This document shows positions 1-9,226 of a stretch of DNA of 64,000 bases, one piece after another. The translations under genes and the position numbers were made by a program. The notes below the pieces were generated by a model. The model saw nothing but the letters and a program-made list of their open reading frames with translations. It searched no databases and was not told the DNA's origin. The stretch covers positions 1-64,000 of the forward strand of contig NZ_BCWY01000042.1 of the NCBI RefSeq assembly GCF_001894825.1, written 5' to 3'. Source of the stretch: Rhodococcus jostii NBRC 16295 (GTDB lineage: Bacteria > Actinomycetota > Actinomycetes > Mycobacteriales > Mycobacteriaceae). Positions within the stretch are counted from its first letter, which is position 1. Each line of letters starts with the position of its first letter.

Positions 1-313
1 TGTTTGACAGCACCTTCGGTCGAAATCAGCCGATCATCACCTAACACCGGTCACACATGCCCACCCTCGATGCGAAAGACTCAGTGGAACAACCCGACAT
101 ACCAGGTCGGACGATCACCCACGCCCACACCCCACCCGCTGCCACACAACGGAATTCACAGCGACAACATCAACGAATCGGTGCATTCGGGATAAGCCTG
201 GCGGACCCCCAGAGCTTGAGGAAACAACAGGCATGGCCACCTACTACGACGCACCGAGTCACCGACTGCGACGAGACGGACGTGTCCACACCTCGCCGGG
301 CTCCGGAACCGAA
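1..313. other. no gene recognised
   Basis: Short overlapping frames exist on both strands but none has a convincing ribosome binding site, known motif or sensible composition. It lies downstream of the exported protein encoded on the minus strand and may contain its 3' region. Nothing else is seen. Confidence 0.4.
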
Positions 314-1222
314 TCACTGGAAGTACGACGCATAGTCGCTGAAAGGAACCTGGCCGGTGGGGCTCGACCGTACGGCGTCGGCAACCGCCGACGGAATGGG
401 AGCCCAGTAGGCAGGCATCGCAGCCGCCAGGGAAGGCTGCAATATGTAAAGAAGGGCGAAGTTCACTATCCACAGCGGCGGCGCCATCGACATGCCAACC
501 TCCGACCTCACACCCCCCTTGGTGTTGGTCACCAGCTGAGCTGCACCCGAAATCTGTTGCGATGCGAAGCCATAGACCGCTTGCACCGTGTACGCCGACC
601 GGTAGAGCGCTATCAGGGTTCGTGTCGCACCGTTGTTCCTCAACCAGGTGCCCACAAACCCGCCGGGAGCGATCAACGAGTTCACCTGCCTCGTCGGCGC
701 GTCCGCGTTGGCCGGACTCTCCAGCAGTCCGCTGGTGTTCACATAGAGCCCGTAGCTGGCCAGAACCGACGGTGTGGGGTTGCCATCGACGTCGGAATAG
801 AGGGGACGGCCGTTCGTATTGGTCAGGATCCGGGCGCACGCATCGATCACCTCCGCAGCTTCGCCGCTACCGCCGACCCCGCCTCCGGTGATGAGATCGC
901 GATACTGCTGCTCGGATAACGCGTCAGCCCTGTTGAGCCCCACCTGGCCGGCGATCTCGTCCGCCGCTTGCTGACCGAGCGGCTCGTTGAGCTGACCGGG
1001 GCTGGTCAACTGCGTCGGTGCCAGGCGCTCGTAGCCCGGCGCCCCGGCGAAGGGGATCGCGAACCCGGTGTCGACGGTGCCTGCCGCTGGTTCGCCGCTG
1101 GCTGTCCGGGTAGCTACCAGGGAGAGAAGACACACTCCAACCATTGCCAGCACCGAGACGGTCCTACAGTGGAGGGTTGCTCCACGTCGATGCTCCGGGC
1201 CCGCTAACTCTATGCCGCGCAT
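314..1222 (-). CDS. exported protein of unknown function
   Basis: A 302-residue protein with an arginine-containing N-terminus followed by a hydrophobic stretch (about residues 21-38, ending near TASG), which fits a Sec signal peptide. The start is well supported: GGGAGG lies seven bases before the ATG. The mature part is rich in Ala, Gly, Asn and Thr and has a second hydrophobic stretch near residues 245-265, so it could be secreted or envelope-associated. I recognise no catalytic motif. It stands alone, with a minus-strand neighbour-free region on each side. Function unknown; the exported nature is inferred from the N-terminus. Confidence 0.7.
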   Translation of the reverse strand: MRGIELAGPEHRRGATLHCRTVSVLAMVGVCLLSLVATRTASGEPAAGTVDTGFAIPFAGAPGYERLAPTQLTSPGQLNEPLGQQAADEIAGQVGLNRADALSEQQYRDLITGGGVGGSGEAAEVIDACARILTNTNGRPLYSDVDGNPTPSVLASYGLYVNTSGLLESPANADAPTRQVNSLIAPGGFVGTWLRNNGATRTLIALYRSAYTVQAVYGFASQQISGAAQLVTNTKGGVRSEVGMSMAPPLWIVNFALLYILQPSLAAAMPAYWAPIPSAVADAVRSSPTGQVPFSDYASYFQ

Positions 1223-1780
1223 ACGTCAACCTCCCAGAACACCATCGGGCGAATCAACACAAGCTTGCGTACCAGCCAATCGCGGTGATAGCACTGTGTC
1301 AAGATCCGCGTCGACTCGCGCAAGATGCGCGTGCAATCTTCTTCGTTGCCTCATTCGAGAATGCGCACGTATCGCGCTCTCACCCGGTTGTATACCGCGG
1401 GCAGCATCCATACCGAACATCATGGTCCCGGGCAGTAGAGGCCCACCCGGATTCCGGTGCGGCAGAGGAGGCGAATTTCCTGCGGTGGAACCACTTTCGT
1501 GGTCCGGGTGCCTAGGAGCGGATCTCCAACCCATCCGGCGGTGCGGTGCGGGTTGCATTAGCTCACGACGTCGATCCGGGTGTCGGCCGCCAACTCCTCG
1601 ATCGCTTCCACACGGCACCGATCATTGCGAAATCCGGATCGACATCGTCATATACCTTCACTGGCGCCGGACCTGGACCATGGCGTTCAGTCCCAGTGGT
1701 CGATCCGCTTGCACAAACGGATCCCGAGTAGTCCTCCACGGTCATCGAGCCACCCGCACCTGAGGTGACTGACCCGGCAC
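1223..1780. other. intergenic or decayed region before the IS630 element
   Basis: No complete gene is supported. A plus-strand frame at about 1546-1731 reads like the tail of a protein (ending LAQTDPE) but has no clear start and no recognisable family; it may be a remnant cut when the adjacent insertion element arrived. The first bases also hold the promoter and ribosome binding site of the minus-strand exported protein. Confidence 0.35.
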
Positions 1781-1874
1781 TAGTAGCGTGTCGCTGCTTA
1801 GTTCTGGCCTGTTTTCGTTGCAAGGTTGGGGCGGCAGACTTCCCCTTCCTCTCTGCCGGTCAGGACTGTTGTCA

Positions 1875-3016
1875 ATGCCTTCGCAGAAGAAGCGTCCGGT
1901 GACGTTGAACTCGGCTGATCGTGAGTTCTTGGAACGGTTGACCACGACCGGGGTGCATCCGGCCTCGATGATCCGACGGGCCCGGGTGTTGCTGGCGCTG
2001 GACACCTCGGTCGGGGAGGTCGATGAGAAGAAGGTGATCGCAGCACGGTTGGGAGTCTCGGGTGAGACGTTGCGGCTGGTGGCCAAGCGGTTCGCTGAAA
2101 CCAGTCAGGACGTGGAGGCCACGATCGGGCGCAAGCAGCGTGACCTCCCACCGGTGCCCTCGCAGATCACGGGGGAGATCGAGGCCAGGTTGATTGCGTT
2201 GGCCTGCTCGAAGCCGCCCGAGGGTCGGTCGCGGTGGTCGCTGCGACTGCTGGAGAAGCACGTCGCGTTGACCGAGGGGATCCCCGACCTGGACCACTCA
2301 ACCATCGGCCGGGTTTTAAAAAAACGAAACTTCGTCCTCACCTGAAGAAGTGCTGGACCATCCCACCAAAGGCCAACGCAGAGTTCGCGGCCCGCATGGA
2401 AGACATCCTGTCGGTCTACGCCCGGATCTACGACCCGATGCGGCCGGTGGTGTGCATGGACGAAAAGCCCTACCAGCTCCTCGCTCACGCGCGTGACCCG
2501 ATCCCGGCAGGCCCGGGACGCGATCTGAAGGAGGACTCCGAGTACGTGCGGCACGGGACCTGCTCGATCTTCTGCTGGGTCGAGCCCCTGGCCGGATGGC
2601 GGCGTGTCGATGCCCGGCCCCGGCGCACCAAGATCGACTGGGCCGGACAGGTCAAAGACCTTCTGTGCGTGGACTACCCCGACGCAGAGACGGTGGTGCT
2701 GGTGATGGACAACCTCAACACCCACGGCATCGGATCGCTCTACGAGGCCTTCGAGCCGGCCGAGGCGCTCGCGCTTGCGCAACGGCTCGAGATCCACCAC
2801 ACCCCCAAACACGGCTCGTGGCTCAACATTGCCGAGATCGAACTCTCTGTGCTGACCCGCCAGTGTCTGGACCGGCGCATCGAGGACCTCGAGACACTCA
2901 ACGCCGAACTCGCCGCCTGGCAACGACAGACCAACGCCGATCAACGCCAGGTCCAGTGGCACTTCACCACCGACGACGCCCGCATCAAACACCGCCACCA
3001 ATATCCCAATACTTAG
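1875..3016 (+). CDS. IS630-family DDE transposase, two frames joined by -1 frameshift
   Basis: The transposase cuts and rejoins element ends. The first frame (ATG at 1875, MPSQKK) carries the helix-turn-helix DNA-binding half and ends at a stop near 2345. The second frame, -1 relative to it, carries the catalytic half with the family's three acidic motifs: [15 protein letters not shown] and SWLNIAEIE. The frames overlap at the A7 run at 2318-2324, which reads in the first frame as A AAA AAA, the classical slippery heptamer for -1 shifting. Joined, the product is about 380 residues, normal for this family. An assembly error is possible but the slippery site and position argue for programmed shifting. 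Confidence 0.85.
2318..2324 (+). promoter_or_regulatory. -1 ribosomal frameshift site (A7)
   Basis: Seven consecutive A bases, phased in the upstream frame as A AAA AAA C. Tandem slippage by one base back moves ribosomes from the N-terminal to the catalytic frame of the transposase. A-rich slippery sites are common in IS630 and IS3 elements. No stimulatory downstream structure was established by eye. Confidence 0.65.
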
Positions 3017-3037
3017 CCGCGACGGTCTACTAGTTCT

Positions 3038-3370
3038 GTGGAACAGCGCAAGAGCGGATCCGACGAATACCTCGAGTGGGGCCTCGCCGACGTCATCGGT
3101 GTCGCCGCATACGACACCCGAGCACACAAGACCGTCACCTTCCTCATGGCCGCAACCGGCGGCCCGAACATCCACTCGAACCGAATCCCGCTGTCCGCGG
3201 CCGATGCATCCAACACCGTCGAACTGACCTTCAACGGACACCACGTCCCCCACACCTCAGTCCTCCACGTCCGACAGGCTCGTCAGGGCCGACTCGGCCT
3301 GGCGGACCGCTCGGTTCTGCGGATCAACGGCTCCCTCGCCCTCGGCGTAGCGTCTGGATCCCAGGAAATC
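3038..3370 (+). pseudogene. acyl-CoA dehydrogenase fragment
   Basis: About 110 codons that resemble the middle of an acyl-CoA dehydrogenase (DVIGVAAYDTRAHKTVTF, then SNTVELTF, HVPHTSVL, and RINGSLALGVAS). A full gene is about 380-400 codons; both the FAD-binding N-terminus and the C-terminal helical domain with the catalytic base are missing. The fragment starts directly at the right end of the IS630 element, so the insertion or a nearby deletion probably removed the front. Non-functional as it stands. Confidence 0.6.
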
Positions 3371-3425
3371 CCAATCTGTAGTTACCGCCGGGGTTCTCGA
3401 TCGCCCGGAAAAGGCGAGGTGGCCC

Positions 3426-3575
3426 GTGTACCTCGAAATCGATCCCGATACAGACACGATCACCCGACTGTTCATTCCGCAGGTCGGCTATGTGGTTGAC
3501 ACCCGTATTCGCCCGGCCGGATCTGAGATCACACCGAAGGTTCGCACCACGGAGCGTCGGCGAATACGGTTGTAG
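3426..3575 (+). other. short coding-like fragment, unknown
   Basis: A 49-codon frame from a GTG reads VYLEIDPDTDTITRLF.. to ..RRRIRL and has protein-like composition, but has no good ribosome binding site and no family I recognise. It follows the acyl-CoA dehydrogenase remnant and is most simply another decayed gene piece. Confidence 0.25.
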
Positions 3576-3976
3576 TCATTCACTGGAGAGGCCATCACAT
3601 CCTTCGAATAAGGACACGTCATGGTTTCTTCAAACATCCGGGCATAGTGTCTCCCCGCTGCCCACTGTGGACGTCACGCCTGCCGCCGGGTCCCGGCCAC
3701 TATCACCCCGAAGCTCCGGGAGAGTCGGACGCCGCCACATACAACAGCGACGAGAACTACGACACTTCCCCCGAAGGCGTCCTCGCTCATCGGCCGTCTG
3801 CGCGCACCAATGACGATTACTTCGCAAAAAGAAAGTCAATCCGAGCAAAATAGCGTTTTGATGCCAGGAGTGGGGCGCGTACCCTACTATATGAGGCTTC
3901 TTGGCGCATCTCAGCGCATTTTGGCGCTACTTTCGCCCCGCTGCCACGCCGAACAAACCCGAGGATTGGAGCAGAG
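3576..3976. other. intergenic, AT-richer upstream region
   Basis: No gene supported. The stretch around 3800-3900 is noticeably richer in A and T than its surroundings and lies before the exported protein that starts at 3977, so it probably contains that gene's promoter. No clear -35/-10 pair could be fixed by eye. Confidence 0.35.
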
Positions 3977-4591
3977 ATGCGTATCTTGCGTGCGTTTGTA
4001 GGAGCGGTCGCTTCGGCGATCATTCTGGTTCTGGCGCTACTTCTGTACGCGCCCTTGCCGACTGCTCAGGCCGAGTGTATGAGAATGCCGTACTTCACGC
4101 CGTTCGGATATGCCAACTTCGATTTCCCCCCGCGAGTCGTCGCGATGCTGAACGACAACGAGATCGCAGTCGAAGGCATCACGCCTTTCGAGGCCAAGCC
4201 CGCGAAGACCGGTCTCTACCTGCCAATCGGCTCGCACACCAACCATATCGACGCCTGCATGGGCGTATTCTATCCCGGTGGGCCGAGGTTCGTCAGCAAG
4301 ACTGGGAACTCTGTTGTGGCCGAGGATATTTGGCTGCGGATGGACGGCGCGTACGGGACTGTGACGATCAACGGGGTCGCCCAGGGCGAGAGGATGGTCG
4401 CCACCTACAACGTCGGTGAGATGATGCCGACGCTCATGACGCCGCACGGTGGCGGGATCGGCCCCACGTATTGGCCGTTCCGCTTCTCCCCATACTTCGC
4501 ACAGACCCTCAACGATGCTGCCGGCGCCCAACTCTTCACGGCTGGTGAGCTGTTCGCAAACCTCGACGCCGTCGGGAAGTTTGCGCCCTGA
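3977..4591 (+). CDS. exported protein of unknown function
   Basis: A 204-residue protein. The start has a GGAG motif five to six bases upstream. Residues 1-33 form a textbook signal peptide: Arg-containing start, a long Ala/Val/Leu/Ile core and a cleavage motif AQA before Glu-Cys. The mature protein contains a glycine-rich loop (HGGGIGPTYW) and several aromatic residues. I cannot place it in a family. No operon partners: the region before it is intergenic and what follows is decayed. Probably secreted or cell-wall associated. Confidence 0.75.
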   Translation: MRILRAFVGAVASAIILVLALLLYAPLPTAQAECMRMPYFTPFGYANFDFPPRVVAMLNDNEIAVEGITPFEAKPAKTGLYLPIGSHTNHIDACMGVFYPGGPRFVSKTGNSVVAEDIWLRMDGAYGTVTINGVAQGERMVATYNVGEMMPTLMTPHGGGIGPTYWPFRFSPYFAQTLNDAAGAQLFTAGELFANLDAVGKFAP

Positions 4592-5379
4592 TCTGCCACG
4601 AGAGCAGCGGGAGTTCCCTGGCGCCTCATGCCACTTTGCCCGCGAGAAATGATTCGTTGCCTCAACTGATGATTCCGGAGCCGGCTCCCAGTTCGTCTCG
4701 GCCACTGCGGTTCCCGGAACCTGGGTCGACCTGGGCGGATCGGCACCAACGGACACCCGGGTGGCCGAGAACGGTAACCCTTCCGGTACCGGCACGATCC
4801 TGTGCCTCTCCGGCAACAACGCGGCCAACTGGACTGTGCTCGTCCGGGAGTCGGCCCGGCTACCGGGATGTGCCGGTCTGAAGCCGTTGACAGACCACAG
4901 GAAATACGCGGGTCCGCAAAACGCAGACCGCCCGGGCCCACCCGAACCGTGGTGTCGATCGGAAACTCGGTCCGGACACCGCCATTCCAGTAGCAACAAG
5001 GAGCGCTCGGTTCTCGCCCAGACAAGCAACGCGCGGGCGCCGTTCAACACGAACGTGGCCGAGGTCCCGGGCGTCAGATACGCCGCAAACCTTCCCCGCA
5101 TTCCCATACTCCGCTACATCGGTGAGGCCACTCGCGGCGAGATCGCCCAACTCCTCCGTATGCCCGCCGCCGCAGCAGAACTCGCCGACGTATCCGGTGT
5201 TGGCCGTCGCTGAGAATGCAGACGATGGCGTCACGGAATTTGCAGACGCAGGTGTCGCCGTTCGTCGGCAGGCTGACGGGCTCGTCGGTACGGTGACTGC
5301 TGTGCGTCATTGCGAACGCAGACGATCGGCACGATGACGGACGCACCCGGGCACGGCAAGACCGGACGGGACAGTTTTG
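4592..5379. other. decayed region, possible remnants on the plus strand
   Basis: No intact gene is supported. A plus-strand frame from about 4671 to 5213 has a first half with protein-like composition (QFVSATAVPGTWVDLGG, then TGTILCLSGNNAANWTVLVRE), like a beta-sandwich domain, but it has no start codon with a ribosome binding site and its second half loses that character. I read it as a remnant of an unidentified gene. The right part leads into the C-terminal piece of the split zinc-finger gene. Confidence 0.35.
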
Positions 5380-5783
5380 TCAGCCGCTGCGTGGTGAGGA
5401 CAGCAGACGTCCCTGTGTGTAGATCCCGATCAGGTCCCACGGCGGATCAGGGAACCCGAAGCGGCGACGATCCTCGACCGCGGCCGCCGCCAGGACGCAC
5501 AGTGCGTCTCCGAGCGGATTCCCGACGAACCGGATGTTGCAGAACGCCTCGCGGGCGACGACGACCAGCCGCTCGATACCCGGGCGATGCAGCCACTGCA
5601 GATGCTCACCGGTAGCGCGGCGTAGCCAGCGGCGCACGGTCGGTTGCGGGCGGCCCATCCGCTCGGCGATGCTCCGGAACCCCAGGCCGTTCGCCTTGTG
5701 GGCCAACGCATTCCCGGTCACCTCGGTGGTGTCGGCCCGGCGTACCTGCAGGGCGGTGGGCAACAGGATGTGCGTGGCCCCGC
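5380..5783 (-). pseudogene. C-terminal part of split zinc-finger/HTH protein (DUF6431-like)
   Basis: About 133 codons encoding the second part of a protein whose first part lies at 11934-12112. It contains a helix-turn-helix (GLGFRSIAERMGRPQPTVRRWLRR), as in transposase-type DNA-binding domains. The frame opens at the left edge of the recombinase element without its own start. Across the GCGG core the two parts join in frame to read ..CRDC-GATHILLP.., giving a protein of about 192 residues. The family name is recalled from memory of similar actinobacterial proteins (CxxC..WGH..RP.R..C..C..TH.LLP followed by an HTH) and should be checked. Confidence 0.75.
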
Positions 5784-5858
5784 TTATGTTTGCTGTTGAT
5801 CTTGTCTCATGCTCCTGATCCTTATGTGGTCAATCGAGCTGTCTCAGAGAGGGCGTTG

Positions 5859-7409
5859 GTGGCAAAGCTGATGGGTGCTGCGGTCGAGGGCGACGACGGG
5901 GGGCTCGGCGCGGGCGAGGAAATGGTGGAGCTGTACTTCACAGAGGGGAGCAGGGCGGCCGAGGGGCCGCTGGGCGCGGATTCGAGCGGGGTGTTGCACC
6001 GAGCCGGCGCGCGAGACGGGTTGCCGTTCGTGCTGTCCCCGGACGGGAGCTATGACGTGGAGCTGAACCGGTTCTTCCGGGAGCTGGGTGGCTGGGGAGT
6101 CCGGGCGGCGAACAGCGTCGCGGCGTACGCGCGGGATGTGATGCTGTTCTGCCGGTTCCTGCACGCGTCGCGGGGCGGCAAGACGATTTGGGAGTGCGAC
6201 GGCGCGGATCTGCGGGCCTACAAGGCGGTCCGGCTGCATTCGCCTGGGGAACATCAGGTCTCGGTGTCCACGTGGCGCCGATCGATCGCGGCGCTGGATA
6301 AGTGGGCGACCTGGGCGGTGTATGAGGGGCTGTTGCCGGCTGCGCCGTTTCGCTACGTCGATAAGACGGTGATGACGCCGCAGGGGTTGAAGCGGGTACG
6401 GGTGAACGTCGAGCAGGAGCCTGACCGGCAGACCGAGCCGATCCGGTTTATCGCGTTCGAGGATTACCTGTTGTGGCGGGATGTGGGGTTGCGCGGCGAA
6501 TTGCCGGACGGGCGGCCTGATCCAGCGTGGCGGGGCCGTCATGGTGAGCGCAACGCGATGTTCGCGGACCTTCTCGTCTATACCGGCATGCGGCTCGGTG
6601 AGGCCGCGAGTCTGCTGGTCGGCGAGATACCGCCGCTCGGAGCGGGTTCGGGCAGCAAGCGGGGGTTGGGGGATCTGCGATTGGCTGCGGCGGTGACCAA
6701 GCGCAACAAGGCCCGCACCGTGTTTGTGAACCGCCGGGCCTTGGCCGCGTTGCACCGTTACATCGAGATTGAGCGCGATGAACTGGTCACGCGTCGGCTG
6801 GCCGGCCCGGGCTACCCGGTCAGCGACGACACTGTGCTGGTGCGGCGGGCGGGCCGGACCACGCTGACGCCTGCCGAGGGGCAGGGTTCGTGGCCGTACT
6901 CCCGGCTCGGCATGGAGCTGCGGCGGCACCTGATGGCGGTGGCCCCCACCGGTGAGTTGGCGGGCCCGTTGTGGTTGTGGCTGGGCCAGGACGGTCGGCC
7001 GCTGGCGCCGTCGACGTGGCAGTCGGCGTTTCACCGGGCGAATGAGCGCTGCGCCCGCTTCGACCTGGAGATCAGCGCATCTCCGCATACCTTGAGACAC
7101 ACATTCGCCGTCCACATGCTCGGATTGCTGCTGCGGCAGACGGTGCGGGCGCTGGGCATGCAGACCGATCGGCGACTCACCCACGCCCAGGTCAAACGAC
7201 TGTTGATCGGCAACCCGATGCGCAAGCTACAGCTGCTGCTCGGACATAGCCAGGAGTCGACCGTCTACGCCTACCTGGACGTGCTCGACGAGGCGCAGGA
7301 GATCGTGCTGTCGGCGCTGGACGAGTGGGACGCCCAGGCGGCGGCCCTGGAGACCGTCAAGAACGTCGTCCCCGGCGACGAGCACGGTGACGCCGGGGTG
7401 GTGGCGTGA
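5859..7409 (+). CDS. tyrosine recombinase 1 of the element (TnpA-like)
   Basis: About 516 residues. The N-terminal half is a SAM-like core-binding domain (NSVAAYARDVMLFCRFL), the C-terminal half the catalytic domain with all usual residues visible: Arg in TGMRLGE, His-x-x-Arg-His in HTLRH, and His and the Tyr nucleophile in LLGHSQESTVYAYLD. It is therefore likely an active strand-exchange enzyme. The start at GTG 5859 is chosen for the GAGAGGG about five bases upstream; an in-frame ATG exists at 5790, directly inside the element's end. Its stop overlaps the next gene's GTG by four bases, so translation is probably coupled. Confidence 0.9.
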   Translation: MAKLMGAAVEGDDGGLGAGEEMVELYFTEGSRAAEGPLGADSSGVLHRAGARDGLPFVLSPDGSYDVELNRFFRELGGWGVRAANSVAAYARDVMLFCRFLHASRGGKTIWECDGADLRAYKAVRLHSPGEHQVSVSTWRRSIAALDKWATWAVYEGLLPAAPFRYVDKTVMTPQGLKRVRVNVEQEPDRQTEPIRFIAFEDYLLWRDVGLRGELPDGRPDPAWRGRHGERNAMFADLLVYTGMRLGEAASLLVGEIPPLGAGSGSKRGLGDLRLAAAVTKRNKARTVFVNRRALAALHRYIEIERDELVTRRLAGPGYPVSDDTVLVRRAGRTTLTPAEGQGSWPYSRLGMELRRHLMAVAPTGELAGPLWLWLGQDGRPLAPSTWQSAFHRANERCARFDLEISASPHTLRHTFAVHMLGLLLRQTVRALGMQTDRRLTHAQVKRLLIGNPMRKLQLLLGHSQESTVYAYLDVLDEAQEIVLSALDEWDAQAAALETVKNVVPGDEHGDAGVVA

Positions 7410-9226
7410 GCCGTCGGCGCGGACGTGCTGTTCGCTTCCCCACCGACGTGTCTTTGCTCGAGCCGCCCGCCGCAGTGCCCACACTCGGGCCGATCGTGTT
7501 CAACCTGGTCTTCGACGGCCGCCCGCGACGCATCGACCTGTCCGAGCTGCCTTGTCCTCGCCTGGTGCGTCCGTTGGCGCGGGAGCTGGCCGACATCGGC
7601 GGGCAGGACGGGACGGTGCGCGAGTGGAGCGGGTTTCACCAGATGGTGCGGCACCTGCGGGCGTTTCTCGATTTCGCCGCGACGGCCGAACCCGGGCTGG
7701 CCGACGAGCTGGGCCTGGACGACCTCGAGCCGGAACTACTCGACGCCTGGGAGACCAAGCTCGCCGCCGAGTACGGGCCGGACAGCGGCGAACCCCACGC
7801 GGCCCTTCGCACGGTGGTGCGGCTGCTGAGACTGGCCGACCAGACCCGACCGGACGCGCTGAGTGCGCCCATGCAGGCCCGGGTCGGGTTCGCGACGAGG
7901 CACACGTTCCAGCCCCGTCCGCAGCCGCTGGATGCCTACCCGTTGCCGGTCTTCGAGGCCATCCAGGCCGCCGCGCTGGCCGATGTCCGCGCTATCCGGG
8001 ACCGCATCGCCGCCGGTGAACGGCTCGCCGCCGAGGGCGCCAACCCGCAGGTGGAGGGCTGGGCCCGGTTGGAGAACGTGCTCTGGCACATTGCCCGGTA
8101 CGGACCGCTGACCAGCGAGTATCGCCGAGTCCGGCCCGTCCGGAGCAGACCGGGCGGTGTCGGCGGCTTCAACGAGCACTTGCTCCTGACCGCCGCCGAT
8201 CTGGTGCCGTTCGTCGTCCTGCTGATCTGCCAGACCGGGCTGGAACCCGAGTGCGCCAAGGGGCTTCGGGCGGATTGCCTGGTCAACCCGGCGCGTGGGT
8301 TCGTCAGCATCGCCTATGTCAAGAAGCGTGCCCGCAACGACGCGCACAAGACCATCCGGGTATCCGATGGCGGCGCCCTGCACTTCCCCGGCGGCCTGAT
8401 CCGCTTGGCGCTCCGGCTGACCGCGCGGGGCCGCGACCTGACCGGCGGGGACGCGTTGTGGACCGATGTCCGGCGCGATGGCGTGCACACCTCGTTCGGC
8501 ACCGGCGGCAGCTTCGGCCGCCGGATCACCGAATGGGCAACCCGGAATGGTCTGGACACGCTGACCGATCGTGGAGGTGACCCGGTCCGTCTGGACCTCC
8601 GGCGGCTGCGCAAGACCTACAAGTCGCGTCGATACCTGCAGGCCGCGGGCGTGCTCGACGACTTCACCGCGGGCCACTCCCCACAGGTGGCCGCCGCGCA
8701 CTACGCCGACATCGACGCTCACCGAGAGTTGCACGAGCAGGCCATTGAAGCGGGCCTGACCCAGGCACTCGAGGTTGCTCTGCCCCCGCCCGTGGTGGCC
8801 GACGAGCACGGCTGTCCCCTCGACACGGACACCCCCGCGCTGACACCCGCGCAGGTGAGCGCCGCGATGTCCGAGCAGTCCGATGTGTTCCTCGCGTCTT
8901 GCACCGACTTCTACGCCTCCCCGTTCGCGCGCACGAAGGGAACCGGCTGTCCGGTGGCGATCTGGGGCTGCCTGGAATGCTCGAACGCGGTCTACACCAC
9001 CCGGCACCTGCCCAGTCTGCTTGCCTTCACCGACTTCCTCGACGCCCAGCGCGAGGACCTGCCCGAGGCCGAGTGGCGCGCCCGCTACGGGCTGGCCTTC
9101 GACCGGATCACCACTGCCATCACCCCGAAGTTCACGACGGAGCAGATCATCACGGCCCGCCTGATCGCCGAAGCGAACGGCCAACACCTGTCTATTCCCG
9201 CCCAGATCCTGGAGCACATCACGTGA
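7406..9226 (+). CDS. tyrosine recombinase-like protein 2 of the element, catalytic residues substituted
   Basis: A 606-residue member of the same family, longer than typical integrases (about 300-400). In the catalytic domain the first Arg is replaced by Glu (QTGLEPECAKGL) and the HxxR box reads RRLRKT, so its His is Arg, whereas the later His and Tyr (AGHSPQVAAAHY) remain. A C-terminal Cys-containing segment follows (CTDFY, GCPVAIWGCLEC), resembling a zinc knuckle. The substitutions suggest a structural or regulatory rather than independent catalytic role. Start GTG overlaps recombinase 1, stop TGA overlaps the GTG of recombinase 3. Confidence 0.85.
   Translation: MSRRRGRAVRFPTDVSLLEPPAAVPTLGPIVFNLVFDGRPRRIDLSELPCPRLVRPLARELADIGGQDGTVREWSGFHQMVRHLRAFLDFAATAEPGLADELGLDDLEPELLDAWETKLAAEYGPDSGEPHAALRTVVRLLRLADQTRPDALSAPMQARVGFATRHTFQPRPQPLDAYPLPVFEAIQAAALADVRAIRDRIAAGERLAAEGANPQVEGWARLENVLWHIARYGPLTSEYRRVRPVRSRPGGVGGFNEHLLLTAADLVPFVVLLICQTGLEPECAKGLRADCLVNPARGFVSIAYVKKRARNDAHKTIRVSDGGALHFPGGLIRLALRLTARGRDLTGGDALWTDVRRDGVHTSFGTGGSFGRRITEWATRNGLDTLTDRGGDPVRLDLRRLRKTYKSRRYLQAAGVLDDFTAGHSPQVAAAHYADIDAHRELHEQAIEAGLTQALEVALPPPVVADEHGCPLDTDTPALTPAQVSAAMSEQSDVFLASCTDFYASPFARTKGTGCPVAIWGCLECSNAVYTTRHLPSLLAFTDFLDAQREDLPEAEWRARYGLAFDRITTAITPKFTTEQIITARLIAEANGQHLSIPAQILEHIT

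Larger units (their letters stand above)
1781..3034 (+). mobile_element. IS630-family insertion sequence
   Basis: An insertion sequence of about 1.25 kb. Its ends are imperfect inverted repeats: the left end starts ACTAGTAG..GTCGC and the reverse complement of the right end starts ACTAGTAG..GTCGC, with about 19 of 24 positions the same by eye. Both ends carry CTAG, in agreement with the known preference of IS630/Tc1-like elements for a TA target that is duplicated. The single gene inside is a DDE transposase read through a -1 frameshift. Both ends and all catalytic residues are present, so the element may still be mobile. Confidence 0.85.

Noticed and set aside
2105-3253. 382-codon minus-strand frame across the IS630 transposase
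   Set aside because: Antisense to the transposase with its three acidic motifs and crosses the element boundary; low-complexity composition.
5844-7184. Long open frame (446 codons) on the minus strand
   Set aside because: It lies entirely antisense to recombinase 1, is very rich in Arg, Pro and Gln, and has no motif or ribosome binding site. High-GC genes often leave such open antisense frames.
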